DNA from: Ampelomyces quisqualis
Taxonomy: Eukaryota > Ascomycota > Dothideomycetes > Pleosporales > Phaeosphaeriaceae
Length of the DNA stretch: 64,000 nucleotides
Direction: 5' to 3'
NCBI GenBank assembly: GCA_018398575.1
Contig: JAGTXZ010000005.1
Location: 1,550,001 to 1,614,000, forward strand
Position numbers and translations under genes: made by a program. Of the stretch, positions 47,539 through 57,286 are shown piece by piece (within the stretch, counting starts at the first letter, position 1; every line of letters starts with the position of its first letter). The notes under the pieces are model-generated. The model ran no database searches. It was given only the letters and a program-made list of their open reading frames with translations, and was not told the DNA's origin.

Positions 47539-48495
47539 TTACTCTGCCTTCCTCAACGAATTGTAGTGCTCGCCCAGGCCGTGGCTGTGCTTGTAGTATC
47601 CCAGCCAGATGTTCTCGATGTCGCTGCTTCCGCCCTCGGGCTCGATGCTGTCCACTCTCCCATGGCTGTGCAGCACGCATATCCTGATTCGATATGTTCG
47701 TGCCAGCGCAAGCAGCTCTACATGGCCACCCCACTCCCCTGTGTCGCGAATCTTGCGCACGTGCTCCGGCAGCGGATCCTCGATGAAGCCAGCAAAGTCG
47801 TCGGCGTGCGCTTCGATCCAGTCGGCGGCCGCGTTGCGCACTCTCCTGTACTCGTCGCCCTCTGGGACCTCCTTGTCTGCGACGGTGCTGAGAATCTGGG
47901 GCGTCGTGGCCAGCTCTCGGCTATGCAGCTGGTCTGCCACCGCGGCGTACAGACAATGGCCATTCGCGCTGATCTCGTGCAGGGCCAGCCTGTGCTTTTC
48001 CAGCTGGGCCTCCATGCGCTCGCGCTCGCGCTCTCGTGGATTCGGGGCGTCGGCAGCTTCGCGCTCTGCCTGGCGGATTGCGGCGTCTTGCTCGGCGGCG
48101 CGGCGGGCGAGGCGGGCTTTTGCGCGGTTGGGCTTCTTCTTCCTGTCCTCGCCTGCGGGTGCGGCGTCCATGTCGGGGCCGTCGATGTGCAGCTTTGCGA
48201 CGCCTTCTTGCGCCTCCTCCTCGCCACTCGGCACGGCCTCTGCCAGCGCCTCGGCGTCTTCTGCCCCTTCATTCAGCACGGCCACCTCGCTTTCCTGCCC
48301 CTCCTTAAGCTCCCGCTCCTGCCTCTCCTTGAGCTCCCGCTCCAGCCTCTCGCATTCGTCCTTGACGCCTTTGCGCGCCTTCTTGCTCGCTTGCTTCTTC
48401 TTCTGTGTCATGCGAGACACAAGGTCGCGTTGTTCTTTGCGGTGACGCGCCTGCAAAGCCTCGAGCGTTTCTGGCTGGGTCTCGGCATGGTTCAT
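47539..48495 (-). CDS. OTU-domain cysteine protease (OTU2/OTUD6B-like)
   Basis: This is a deubiquitinase-type protein of the OTU2/OTUD6 group, cytosolic and linked in yeast and animals to ribosome or translation control. It is a single exon of 318 residues. The N-terminal half is a long charged coiled coil rich in Glu, Lys, Arg and Gln. The OTU domain begins at about residue 170, with the catalytic cysteine at about 181 in GHCLYAAVADQL. The conserved EWGGHVELLALA follows, and the C-terminal catalytic histidine is at about 310 in EHYNSLR. The residue before GHC is Asn (ANGHC), where many homologues have Asp. I chose the ATG at 48,495 because the coiled coil starts soon after it, as in the family. 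Its 3' end faces the methyltransferase gene. Confidence 0.88.
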   Translation of the reverse strand: MNHAETQPETLEALQARHRKEQRDLVSRMTQKKKQASKKARKGVKDECERLERELKERQERELKEGQESEVAVLNEGAEDAEALAEAVPSGEEEAQEGVAKLHIDGPDMDAAPAGEDRKKKPNRAKARLARRAAEQDAAIRQAEREAADAPNPRERERERMEAQLEKHRLALHEISANGHCLYAAVADQLHSRELATTPQILSTVADKEVPEGDEYRRVRNAAADWIEAHADDFAGFIEDPLPEHVRKIRDTGEWGGHVELLALARTYRIRICVLHSHGRVDSIEPEGGSSDIENIWLGYYKHSHGLGEHYNSLRKAE

Positions 48496-49202
48496 TGCTG
48501 AGTTTGCAGGTGGAATGGGTACAGAGAGACCGTGGTCGGTTTGGCCAGCTCCGTCGGCAAAATGCGGCGCCGAGCCCAGTCGAAGCTCAGCACATTGCTC
48601 AGCACCCCAGAGGATGATACCAGATAATTGAATTCAACTTGTCCTTGCACCGTAGACGCTGCGACAAGAACATTCTTCTCACATCAGCGCAAACATGAGC
48701 AGATTTTGTAGGGGCCCGCTGCAAACCAATGCAATCAAGCTGGGAAAAGTCAGCGCTTTGGATATATTTCAACAATTTTCCTGCCGTCTTCACCGGCAAA
48801 CAAACACGGCCTAATGGCCCAATGGCAAGGCGCTTGACTACGACTCCATCAGCAATCAAGAGATTCCAGGTTGTGAGTTCTAGCCTCATCAATTGCAGTG
48901 TTCGAATCTTTTCTGACTCTTCTCAGCGACCCCTGGTTAGGTCAAACTATTCTTTTTTTGGACCCAACTCGGTATTGTGGCTTCCATGTCTGTCAAGCAT
49001 GTATGCTCACCCCCTACTGAGGCTAGGTGAGCTCACCATAATCTTTTTTGTCGAGTCTCTATTGACCCGCGAAACAGTTTCACGGTGATATTAACAACCA
49101 TGGGTGAACGAATTAGCTTGTGCCCAGTACATGATCTGTCATATGATTGGTGATCGCATCTTCTCAACTACCCTACGCAGATAATAAGTCACACCCGTGC
49201 GT
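48496..49202. other. Intergenic region with a tRNA-like relic
   Basis: This holds the upstream region of the OTU gene and the 3' flank of the dehydrogenase. The only recognisable feature is the tRNA-Arg-like sequence at 48,808-48,890. A separate B-box-like word, GTTCGAATC, lies at 48,900-48,908. Confidence 0.5.
48808..48890 (+). tRNA. tRNA-Arg(ACG)-like relic with an intron, probably not functional
   Basis: The 5' half looks like a fungal tRNA: GGCCTAA acceptor strand, a D arm TGGCCCAATGGCAAGGC, anticodon stem CTTGA with the ACG triplet, a short insertion of about 11 bases in the intron position, then TCAAG closing the stem. The T arm is damaged (GGTTGTGAGTTC instead of a normal GGTTCGA loop) and the 3' acceptor strand does not pair with GGCCTAA. 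I read it as a pseudogene. A truncated copy with a good B box just downstream (near 48,900) suggests a rearranged duplicate. Confidence 0.4.
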
Positions 49203-50313
49203 TCACGCCCTTGCGGCAGGTTGGGTAAGAGTGTTTCCACCATCGGGGTACAGAACCTGCTCGTTGTAGAAAACTCCTCCTGGCCCAGCCAAGAACAAAA
49301 CAGTCGCGGCCATATCAGTGTCCTTGCCTGGACGACCAGCAGGGTTCGACATCTTTGTGTCAATGACGCTCTTGTTGTCCTCGTCAGAACTGCCTGTCGT
49401 CATCTTTTGCTTGTTAGTACAGATCCCAATGAAACAGACGGGGTGAAACATACCTCACTAGGAAACACTCCAGGGGCAATGGTGTTCACTCGCACTTTAG
49501 TGCCGGCAAAGGTTGTCGCCAGCATTCGACTGAGATGAGTGGCAGCGGCTTTGGAGCTAGCGTAAGCAAACTGTCCGTCGCTGCTTCCCTTCATGTAGCC
49601 TGAGATACTGCTAATGTTGATGACTTGAGATGTATAACCTGGTGTCGCATCCCTGCCTTTGGCTAGTAGCGGCAAGAAGTTCATGCTCATCCAGAAGATG
49701 CTACCCACGTTCGTCTTCATGGTATCTGCCCAGTCCTGCGGTTGAGACTTGAGGAAATGTTGTGAGATGGCCTCGGCGTCTTGCATGTCGGGTTGACCTG
49801 CGGTAGAGAATTTGGTCTTGTCGTCCCGTGCAATACCTGCGTTATTAACGAGCAGCTGAATGCCCTTGGGCTCCTTCTCGCTGATCTCTTTGCAGAGACG
49901 CGCTACATCGTCTTTCTCGCTATTGCCTGATCGTTAGCGATCGTAAGATTGATTATTTGCGTACTAGATACATACCTGACGTCGCCTTGCAGGGGAATGA
50001 TCTGACCTGGGCCATAATTATGCTGCTCATCGGTCTTCTTCAACACTTGATCGCGTCGACTTGTAATATATACTTTTGCGCCGTTTGCCACAAGAGCCTG
50101 TGTGATCATCAACCCAATACCAGTGCCTCCACCGGTTACAAGAGCAGTGACGTGCGAGACGTCGAAAAGCTTGGAGCCCTTAAGCTCATCGTTGCTAGCC
50201 TTGCCATTACCCATATTTCTGACGATTTGATATGATGTCTTTGGAATGTGTCGAGCTTGTGATTTGAGAGATGAAATTGCGATTGGAAGTGATGTTGAAA
50301 AGAGCTGAAGCAT
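49203..50313 (-). CDS. Short-chain dehydrogenase/reductase (RhlG-like)
   Basis: This is an NAD(P)-dependent classical SDR; the substrate is not predictable from sequence. On the minus strand the exons are 50313-49976, 49919-49454 and 49403-49203, with introns of 56 and 50 nt. Counting from the inner Met at 50,214 (301 residues), the cofactor motif TGGGTGIG is at 27-34 and NNAG at 105-108. The catalytic Ser lies within ISSISG near 184, with Tyr199 and Lys203 in YASSK. The motif IAPGVFPSEM spans the second intron. Family members usually begin shortly before LFDVSHVTALVTGG, which favours the Met at 50,214. The upstream Met at 50,313 would add 33 basic, hydroxylated residues resembling a mitochondrial presequence (334 residues in total). 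The gene is divergent from the CmcJ-like gene, across about 750 bases. Confidence 0.87.
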
Positions 50314-51060
50314 GATGTAAGGATTGGTGTCCAAGTTGGTGTCTTTTATGGGCGTGGTGTGCACAAGTACTAATCCATGCATGTCCACATCATGACGTTG
50401 GGCCGACGTACCATGTCGGAAGAGGGGTCCAGAATCAACGGCATCGTAAACAGAGCCAATACGTACCATGATCGCATTTACGTGTATGGACCAGCTTTTG
50501 AATTATGCAACGCAGTCGTGGAGTCACAGAAGCCATTGTGGAGTAGACTGCTGCATCGCCGGGGGCACGTTGACGTCGCAGTGTAGGATGCTACCATGGC
50601 GGACAGAGCTGTGCGTGCTGAGGTGTGTTGCATCCAGTCTTCAACGCGATTCGAGCGACCCGTATTCCGTACGACCCTTGACATTAGTTTCTAATAGAAA
50701 TATTTGGGCGACCAGGGGCGATGGACGTCAGTCACCGAACACCCTACCACAAGCACGCAATGGCATGTTTGTCAGCCCGCGCGTCGTAGCTGATGGGTCA
50801 GAGCGATTGCTAGCTTCGGTCGGAAATAAGTAGCGCCCAGCTATGGCATCATCGCCACTCGAGTACGGGTGGAGGGCAGCTTGAAATCTGATAATCGCTC
50901 TCTCCGCATGCTGCATTTATAATCCCTATATGCGCATATACAAGTCTCAAAGACGGTCGTTGATCACACTCTCATCCACACAACTGACCTTTCAGCATTT
51001 GACCAAGTGGCTCCTCAACCACCACCGCTCTACCACAGACACATTGCCAAGTCATTCGAG
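50314..51060. promoter_or_regulatory. Shared divergent promoter region of the SDR and CmcJ-like genes
   Basis: About 750 bases separate the two divergent starts. A TATA-like word TTTATAAT lies at 50,916-50,923, about 140 bases before the CmcJ-like ATG. The overlapping open frames on both strands carry no motif. No operator can be named from sequence. Confidence 0.45.
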
Positions 51061-51963
51061 ATGACGACTACCGCTCAACTTCCGACGCCGGCACATCTGA
51101 TCTCAGCCCCATCCACGGCTGCCTCCTCAAAGCCCGAAGATTTCAACTTCCAGGGCCTTCCCATTCCTAGAGGCCCCGTAACCGCTGCCCTCTCTTTCTA
51201 CAAATCTCCCGAAGACGGCGCGCCTCCACACAACTACGTCGAGCCTCTTCCTGGTGTACCGCAGCGCAACTGGGGGGATCATTGGCAGGACGTGACTCTG
51301 AACGATCTGCGCGGCATCGAACACAAGTTCAACCTGGACCACAACGCTTTCGATACATACGAGAACGTACAAAGCAACGAGCACCACTTTACAGATGATC
51401 AACGTATAAAGGACGTTTACTACCCTGAAGTCGAAAAACTTCTACTTGACAAAGTCCAGGGCGCGAAGCGTGTTCTGCTCTTCGACCACACCGTCCGCCG
51501 CCCGACAGGCAACCGCAACCCCGTCACGCGAGTCCACATCGACCAGACACCCTTCTCTGCTGCCGAGCGCGTGAAGCTCCATGCCCCAGAAGATGCCGAA
51601 GCTCTACTACAAGGACGCTACCGCATCATCAATGTCTGGCGGCCCCTGAACGGACCTGTTATGGGGTTTCCATTGGCAGTTGCAGACAGTCAAGCTGTCC
51701 AGGATGATGATCTCATCCCCATTGAACACCGATACCCGCATAGGAACGGACAAACGGCCGCAGTGAGACACAACTCGGGACAAAAGTGGTACTACTGGTC
51801 GGGGATGAAGAACGAAGACCGCTTGTTGCTCAAGTGCTTCGACAGCGATGAGAGCGTTGGCCGATGGGGTAGGGTTCCGCATTCTGCCTTCAGAGACCCC
51901 AGAACTCCAGAAGGTGCCGTTGGTAGGGAGAGCATTGAAGTAAGGGCTTTGGTCTTTGGTTAG
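51061..51963 (+). CDS. CmcJ/AsaB-like oxidoreductase (GA4-desaturase-like family)
   Basis: This belongs to the fungal family that includes AsaB-type hydroxylase/desaturases and gibberellin GA4 desaturase-like proteins, annotated CmcJ/NvfI-related. Members are oxidoreductases often found in secondary-metabolite loci; the exact reaction is not predictable. It is a single exon of 300 residues. Family features seen are an N-terminal LSFYKSPEDG..P..YV block at about 47-62, the central RVHIDQTP motif at about residue 160 following FDHTVRR, INVWRPLNGPV, and LLLKCFDS near the C terminus. The ATG at 51,061 is preceded in frame only by non-ATG codons. It is divergent from an SDR, an arrangement compatible with a two-step oxidation pair, but no backbone enzyme is nearby. 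Confidence 0.85.
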   Translation: MTTTAQLPTPAHLISAPSTAASSKPEDFNFQGLPIPRGPVTAALSFYKSPEDGAPPHNYVEPLPGVPQRNWGDHWQDVTLNDLRGIEHKFNLDHNAFDTYENVQSNEHHFTDDQRIKDVYYPEVEKLLLDKVQGAKRVLLFDHTVRRPTGNRNPVTRVHIDQTPFSAAERVKLHAPEDAEALLQGRYRIINVWRPLNGPVMGFPLAVADSQAVQDDDLIPIEHRYPHRNGQTAAVRHNSGQKWYYWSGMKNEDRLLLKCFDSDESVGRWGRVPHSAFRDPRTPEGAVGRESIEVRALVFG

Positions 51964-52218
51964 TAGTAATGAAGTCTGATATGAAGACCCATGAAGCCCC
52001 CGATGATCTTAACGTAATTCTGTACAATATTCATAATTCACCATTCTCCATACGAACAATTGCTTCCAGTTGTTATTAATGACTATAATTATGCTGTTCG
52101 GACTGGTTGAAGAGAACACCGATCGTGGGTATCTGCATGCTAAACGTTGAGGAAATTTATGCTCGCTTGAAATGACTGCGACATTTCCACCCATTGTTAT
52201 CAAGACTACGTCTCTGTT

Positions 52219-53850
52219 CTACTCATAGAGACTTCTGTCGTTAGTATCGTTCCTTGGCGTAGGTGCTCGCAGCGCGTTCGCTGATCTCGGTGCTGTATTT
52301 GCAGACACTTCGCTTACAGTAGAGGTCCTTTGTGCAACGGGAGATTCAGGCACTGGTCCTTGAGGTGGCGGGTACGTTGCAGAACCATCATATGCGTGGT
52401 ACGTAGTTTGTTGTACCTGAGGCTGTGCAGGCGATGTACTCGTTGGAGACGCGGGCTGCGCATACGGTTGCTGTACCATGGCCGGGTGCTGAGAAACCGG
52501 CGAGGTGGATACATTTGTTGCGTCCTTGAAGAGATCACCACCGTAATATCCTGCTTGCTGTGGAGACGGGTACATGTAGCCCTGTGGCGGCATAAAACCT
52601 TGACCATCCGGTGTAGGCACCCAGCCTGGTGGAGGAGGGCCGTAGTAGTAAATCTGGCTCGGCGCACCTGGTAGAGGTGGGCCTGGCATAAACCCCGGAG
52701 GCGCTTGTGCCATGGCCGGGTGAAGTGATTGACCAATAGGCACGACACCAACTGTTTGCTTGGAAAACTGGCCGAGATGCTCGACGGGATACGCATGTCT
52801 TAAGCTCCACTTCCACCATGCCTTGAAAGCTGCGCCAGATCTCATGTGCTTCCACTTCTCTTGCAACAGCTTCTGATCTTCCTTGCTACGCGCATCTTGC
52901 ATCCTCGTGAAACAGAGAACCCACAGTGATATCAAGACCCAGCAAACGGTTCCGAATCGCATTGCGCTCTGTCCCGTCATGAGGCGCCGGAACCAGAACC
53001 ACGATTCCAAGAAGCCTAAGAGGAAGAGACCAGGGATCACTGATGCGATGACTATGATCCAGGTCTTGAGGCCTGAGCTACAATAGTACGAGTACGAGTA
53101 GCGTGAGCAATAATAGGAGTCGCTGGATCTGCTATCATCGTCACTGGAAGAGCCACCTCCACCATTGTAACCACTGCTGGAACTGCGAGCGGCAGGAGGC
53201 GTGCTACATGAAGCAATATAGTACGAGTAGGTAAAGTCGTCAGTTGAAGTGAACGGTGCGGCACCGGCGCTGAGATACCATGTCTGAACACTGTATATGT
53301 AGTAGCTTCCGCGTGTCGTAATTCCAGTATTGACCGTGGAGGTTGGTTTGACCTGATCCCGAACGATTGACGGGATCGAAACAGAAGCAATTGTCGACAC
53401 CGTGAATTGTGTCGGGCAGGATGCTGGTGCCGTCATGGTCACTGGCATGAAATATGTGGTTGTCGGGGTGGCACCCGATGTATAGCTCCCGTAGATGGCA
53501 GTTGAGTAGCCTCCGTCACCGTACTCGGGCTCGACATCTGACAAAGCAACAGCGTTCTGGTCGTAGTAGTGATACACGATCTCCACGTCCGAGTAGTATG
53601 ACCAACTCGTCGAAGTTGAGGTCGGCGTCGCAGTTGGTATCACAGTGGGTTTGACTGTCCGATAATTGTCGGTAACCGAATACGTGCTCACTTGTCCATT
53701 ACGGCTTGTGTAGGGACTTGGGCTGACAACGGCGGCATAACGCGAAGTGTAGGTCCAGAAGGCAGATGTAGAACGGTACGAAGATATTTGGGCGTTCGCG
53801 GCTAGAACAACGAAGGACAAAAGTGCCACGAGGGCGCGTTGGGGAGCCAT
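52219..53850 (-). CDS. Secretory-pathway membrane protein, Ser/Thr/Tyr-rich, unknown function
   Basis: I do not recognise this as a named family. It is a single exon of 543 residues. Residues 1-20 form a signal peptide ending in LAANA. The ectodomain (about 21-260) is rich in Ser, Thr and Tyr, with four scattered cysteines and a Ser/Gly/Asp-rich low-complexity run before the membrane, so it is probably glycosylated. Two membrane helices follow at about 263-284 and 298-314. The remaining 230 residues are cytosolic, with a basic, Trp-containing segment and then a Pro/Gln/Tyr/Gly-rich tail with PPPGW and PPQG motifs. The ATG at 53,850 was chosen because the signal peptide starts directly there; the upstream in-frame extension lacks one. 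It could be a cell-wall sensor or an eisosome-type protein, which is speculation. Confidence 0.8.
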   Translation of the reverse strand: MAPQRALVALLSFVVLAANAQISSYRSTSAFWTYTSRYAAVVSPSPYTSRNGQVSTYSVTDNYRTVKPTVIPTATPTSTSTSWSYYSDVEIVYHYYDQNAVALSDVEPEYGDGGYSTAIYGSYTSGATPTTTYFMPVTMTAPASCPTQFTVSTIASVSIPSIVRDQVKPTSTVNTGITTRGSYYIYSVQTWYLSAGAAPFTSTDDFTYSYYIASCSTPPAARSSSSGYNGGGGSSSDDDSRSSDSYYCSRYSYSYYCSSGLKTWIIVIASVIPGLFLLGFLESWFWFRRLMTGQSAMRFGTVCWVLISLWVLCFTRMQDARSKEDQKLLQEKWKHMRSGAAFKAWWKWSLRHAYPVEHLGQFSKQTVGVVPIGQSLHPAMAQAPPGFMPGPPLPGAPSQIYYYGPPPPGWVPTPDGQGFMPPQGYMYPSPQQAGYYGGDLFKDATNVSTSPVSQHPAMVQQPYAQPASPTSTSPAQPQVQQTTYHAYDGSATYPPPQGPVPESPVAQRTSTVSEVSANTAPRSANALRAPTPRNDTNDRSLYE

Positions 53851-54201
53851 GGTCGCGTGAAGTCGCGAAGCAACAGTTGTCAGTGCAGGGCTGGCGATCT
53901 GATTTTCATAACCTCCACCAAACTCGACGCCGCGCCACATCCAGAGGACGACCGGACCACGCCTGGCTCACCGGTCGCTCAGAGTCACCATTTCGTTTTG
54001 TCCTTGGCGCGGCAATATATGCCAGCATCGTGAAGAGGGAGGGCTCCTCCAATCACAAGATGATCGCCAGACGTGTAGTGAGGTTTTTTTGGGTCGAGGC
54101 ATGGGTCCAAGGCGCAAGCGGAATTGGAAAAGTCTATTTCTGGCCCATGCAGTTCGTGTTGGCATGGTTTTAACGCAGGGGTGGCGGAAGGCCTAACAAG
54201 G
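53851..54201. other. Promoter of the membrane glycoprotein gene, and left target duplication of the MITE
   Basis: There is no gene. TAACAAGG at 54,194-54,201 is the left copy of the 8-bp target duplication of the MITE that follows. Confidence 0.5.
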
Positions 54202-54578
54202 GGGAGACGTTATTGCCCACCCCCATAAGCAGTATTACCCACCCCCCTAAGACACTGCCAAGGCTAAATCAGCTAACTATCTCAAGTGAATTTAGCCCTG
54301 TACTCACATTACGTTAGCCTACACTCACTTTAGGTTAGATCTAAAAGTCTAAAATCTAAACTTTTTAAAATCCTCTACTTTGACAGCACAAATAAGCACC
54401 TAGATAACAACTTTTTTAAATTTTTTTTACACTACTACAATAAGCATGATCGAAATACCTGTTCTGCTTCCTAGACCAAGAAAAAATTCAGGTGTGTGGG
54501 TGGCTTTCAAGGGCTTCAAGACATGGGCTTATGGGGGTGGGTAATAATGCTTATGGGGGTGGGCAATAACGTTTTCCC
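54202..54578. mobile_element. 377-bp hAT-like MITE
   Basis: The terminal inverted repeats are GGGAGACGTTATTGCCCACC at the left and, as reverse complement of the right end, GGGAAAACGTTATTGCCCACC. A second inverted block with TTACCCACCCCC lies further in on each side. The element is flanked by a perfect 8-bp duplication, TAACAAGG, at 54,194-54,201 and 54,579-54,586. An 8-bp duplication and short terminal repeats fit the hAT superfamily. It has no coding capacity. Confidence 0.85.
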
Positions 54579-54586
54579 TAACAAGG

Positions 54587-56713
54587 CTGCCGTGCGGATG
54601 CTTGTTTCCTATTGAAAGTAACATGACTGAACATCGCTCTTTCAAAGACCTCAGTTTGCGGCTTCGTGAAACGAACATGCATGACAGCATCAGACCGTGA
54701 CACACGAGGTTTCATGCTGCGCTGCATCTGTGGGTAGAGTAGTGTTGGTGGGAAGATGCGCCCTGCGCTGGCGGAAATATATGTAAGGTTGGTGTGGCGT
54801 TAAGCAGGGAGCGAGACACGATATACGGAGTAATCATTTCCGAAATACCAACTGCCACCTGAATCTGGTGAAGATTAACACTGTGTTTAAGTGTAACTGT
54901 ATTAAGAGCTTACAACGCGCTGCAAATTACATAGATCAGAATACTTATAGTAAGAATGGAGTTCTTAAAATCACAATATTAAAAAAGGTCCAAATTGTTT
55001 GTGCATAATAGCGTAAACTTAGTAAAGTTTAATAAGAGCGCTAGAATTTAAGTTCTTAGCAAGACTTAGCGTATATACGGATATACGGATAACAGTATAT
55101 AAACTACACCTTACGTCTCTGATGTATGCCAGAAATGGGTAGCAGTTGGTACTTCGGAAAGCACCCATAAACGCGACGCCTTGGCGGCACGATACCTTTT
55201 TCTGCTTAGAGGTTGCCCTTACCATGAACTCTCCACCCTTGTGGTAGTAGAATAAGAGGCCCCCGTGAATACTTGTGCCCAAGATGACGCGAGGTCAAGA
55301 GCCCTAGTGGCCTTAACAAATGAATGAACCAACCAGTTAATCAACCAACCACCATCAACCCTCAACACTATTAGGATTGTCTCTAGATGGCGACAGACAT
55401 CTCTGTATTGCATTTCGAAGCCAACTAAATTATGCGTTGTCTTTACGTGCGCATTCTCCTAGCCTCAGTTACCGTTGCCTGACGTTAGTAAATGTAAGTC
55501 AGATGGAGGGCTTGTTATGTGACTCAATCAGATCCAGGCGAGCTTTTCATCACATGTTCTTTGAACTGCACCCCATGCTGCTCAGCAGCTCGATGGTCAC
55601 CGATGTCACCTCTTGTGTGATGCCCGGAAATTCCACCGCGTAGACCAATTGGCGAGGTTACAAATCATGTCGAGGCAGTCAGAGAGCGCAAGATTAGATA
55701 CTAGGACCAGCAACTATACCTAGTTATGGTCAGTGGAAAATTGCTACTTCTTCCTGGCGCATACGAACGAAAATCTCAGGGGTTACTGTGCAACGACAAG
55801 TTGATCAACTCATCTCATATATCAGATCAGAGCAGAGCCATTAAGAGTCCGCTCTCAAATACCAGTCGTTTTCGCTCTTATGCGCCAGGAAGCAGTACAA
55901 AGTGCGGGACAGCCCGCCTGGCTTCGAGGCAATCTAGGACAAGTTTTCCAAGATCGGATTTACCTAGGTAGCATTGAACACCTCACGAGAATGATAGCTT
56001 GACAGAAATACAGCAGCATGAAAAGCTTGGGGCTGGTAGCTGCCTGGGGCCCGCCAAAGACTACCAAACCAAAGTCGCGCCATCAGGCTGTTGTGAGACA
56101 TCTTGCACCAACAACTGCCAAGCTCTAACTAGAGTACTAACGATTGCTCATCCAGCTCACACAGTGAAACAACCTTATACTTCGCACACAGACTAGACCA
56201 GGCAATAACATGCGGCTGCATAAGCGCTTGCCTAAGATAAATCAGCAGGTATCTACTCAATCAGCTTCTCTTCTCGCATGACATATATGCATGCCTTGGA
56301 ACTGTCCAAGTAGCACTACCTAAATTTTTGAATTAAAGTATGGTTACCTGGTCTCGCACCAGCCAAGCGTAATCCACTGGACGTTTACGGTGATGGCACC
56401 GCCTCCTCAGACAAATACTAAGTACCGAAGGGTGGCAGATGTGATGAAGCCTGAGGACTTCGATTGTGATCGATTATTTGGACAAAAACGGTCCACTTGA
56501 TCTGCCGGCGCAAATAAGTGCATGCTAGTGGGCAAACATGGTGCTCAACGCTCACGGGATAGTCGCTTACATGAGAACTGCCAGCCCCTCTGTATTTCCA
56601 AAAACCACATGCGAAAGCATCGAACGGAGTATATATCAATCTTTCACAGGTTTTTCAATTCCTCGTTACATGTTGTACATGGATAATTCTCTCTATAACT
56701 GTTGCTGACCACT
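54587..56713. other. Long intergenic stretch with AT-rich relic and an inverted repeat
   Basis: I find no supported gene in about 2.1 kb. Bases around 54,880-55,110 are AT-rich and look like a small, RIP-worn transposon remnant. A 13-bp perfect inverted repeat, CTTCCTGGCGCAT at 55,750-55,762 and its complement at 55,880-55,892, sits inside longer imperfect arms of about 30 bases. Short open frames on both strands carry no motif. Confidence 0.5.
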
Positions 56714-57286
56714 TTACAGCTTCGCAGGCAACTTTCCGCTCTTCTGGCCATTATACGTCGCAATCAAATCCATCAGCACCGGGCTCAGCACATCATACGT
56801 CTGTAGAGCTTCCTTCTGAAATTTTGCCCTAACATCGTTGATTCGGTTGGGCTTAAGGCCCTGCTCAATGATGCTGCTCACAAAGGCCGCAAATTGAGGT
56901 TCTTGCCATCCTTTGCTGTCGCTTAACTCGGAGTGAACAAAGTCCAAGCCCTTGAATGGATGTTCGGTGACGATACGACCGAAGAGGTGGACTCCGCACT
57001 CTTTGCATGCATTGCGCTGTATAGCCGCGGACGAGTCAACGATGTGGAGTTTGTCGCCGTTCGCAGTCACGGCGACTTGATCAACGGGAATCACACCGAC
57101 GACGGAAAATAAAGAACCTTTGGGTTTCCAGCATTTCGAGCAGCCGCAGGCGTGGTTGTGTGCGACGTTGCCAGCAAGTGTGACTTCGACTCGGTTGGAG
57201 TTGCAGTGGCAGTGGAGCTTTCCACCCTTGAAGTCTGGGTTTCCTCTAGTTATGCCGTTATCGATCGATGGGTGGATAGAAAGCAT
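56714..57286 (-). CDS. Glutathione-dependent formaldehyde-activating enzyme (Gfa/CENP-V fold)
   Basis: This is S-(hydroxymethyl)glutathione synthase type: it is proposed to speed the condensation of formaldehyde with glutathione, the entry step of formaldehyde detoxification before the class III alcohol dehydrogenase. It is a single exon of 190 residues, the usual length. The zinc-binding cysteines have the family spacing: Cys26 and 28, Cys47, 49 and 52, and Cys94 and 97. Conserved stretches NHACGCSKCWKPKG, AAIQR, GLDFVH and AFVSSIIE are all present. The Met at 57,286 gives the typical start HPS.DNGI. Cytosolic location is expected. The biochemical role of Gfa as a true enzyme is debated; the family assignment is firm. 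Confidence 0.93.
   Translation of the reverse strand: MLSIHPSIDNGITRGNPDFKGGKLHCHCNSNRVEVTLAGNVAHNHACGCSKCWKPKGSLFSVVGVIPVDQVAVTANGDKLHIVDSSAAIQRNACKECGVHLFGRIVTEHPFKGLDFVHSELSDSKGWQEPQFAAFVSSIIEQGLKPNRINDVRAKFQKEALQTYDVLSPVLMDLIATYNGQKSGKLPAKL

Noticed and set aside
47497..48501. A 334-codon plus-strand frame opposite the OTU gene
   Set aside because: It is the mirror of the GC-rich OTU coding sequence. The minus-strand product has a full domain and catalytic residues.
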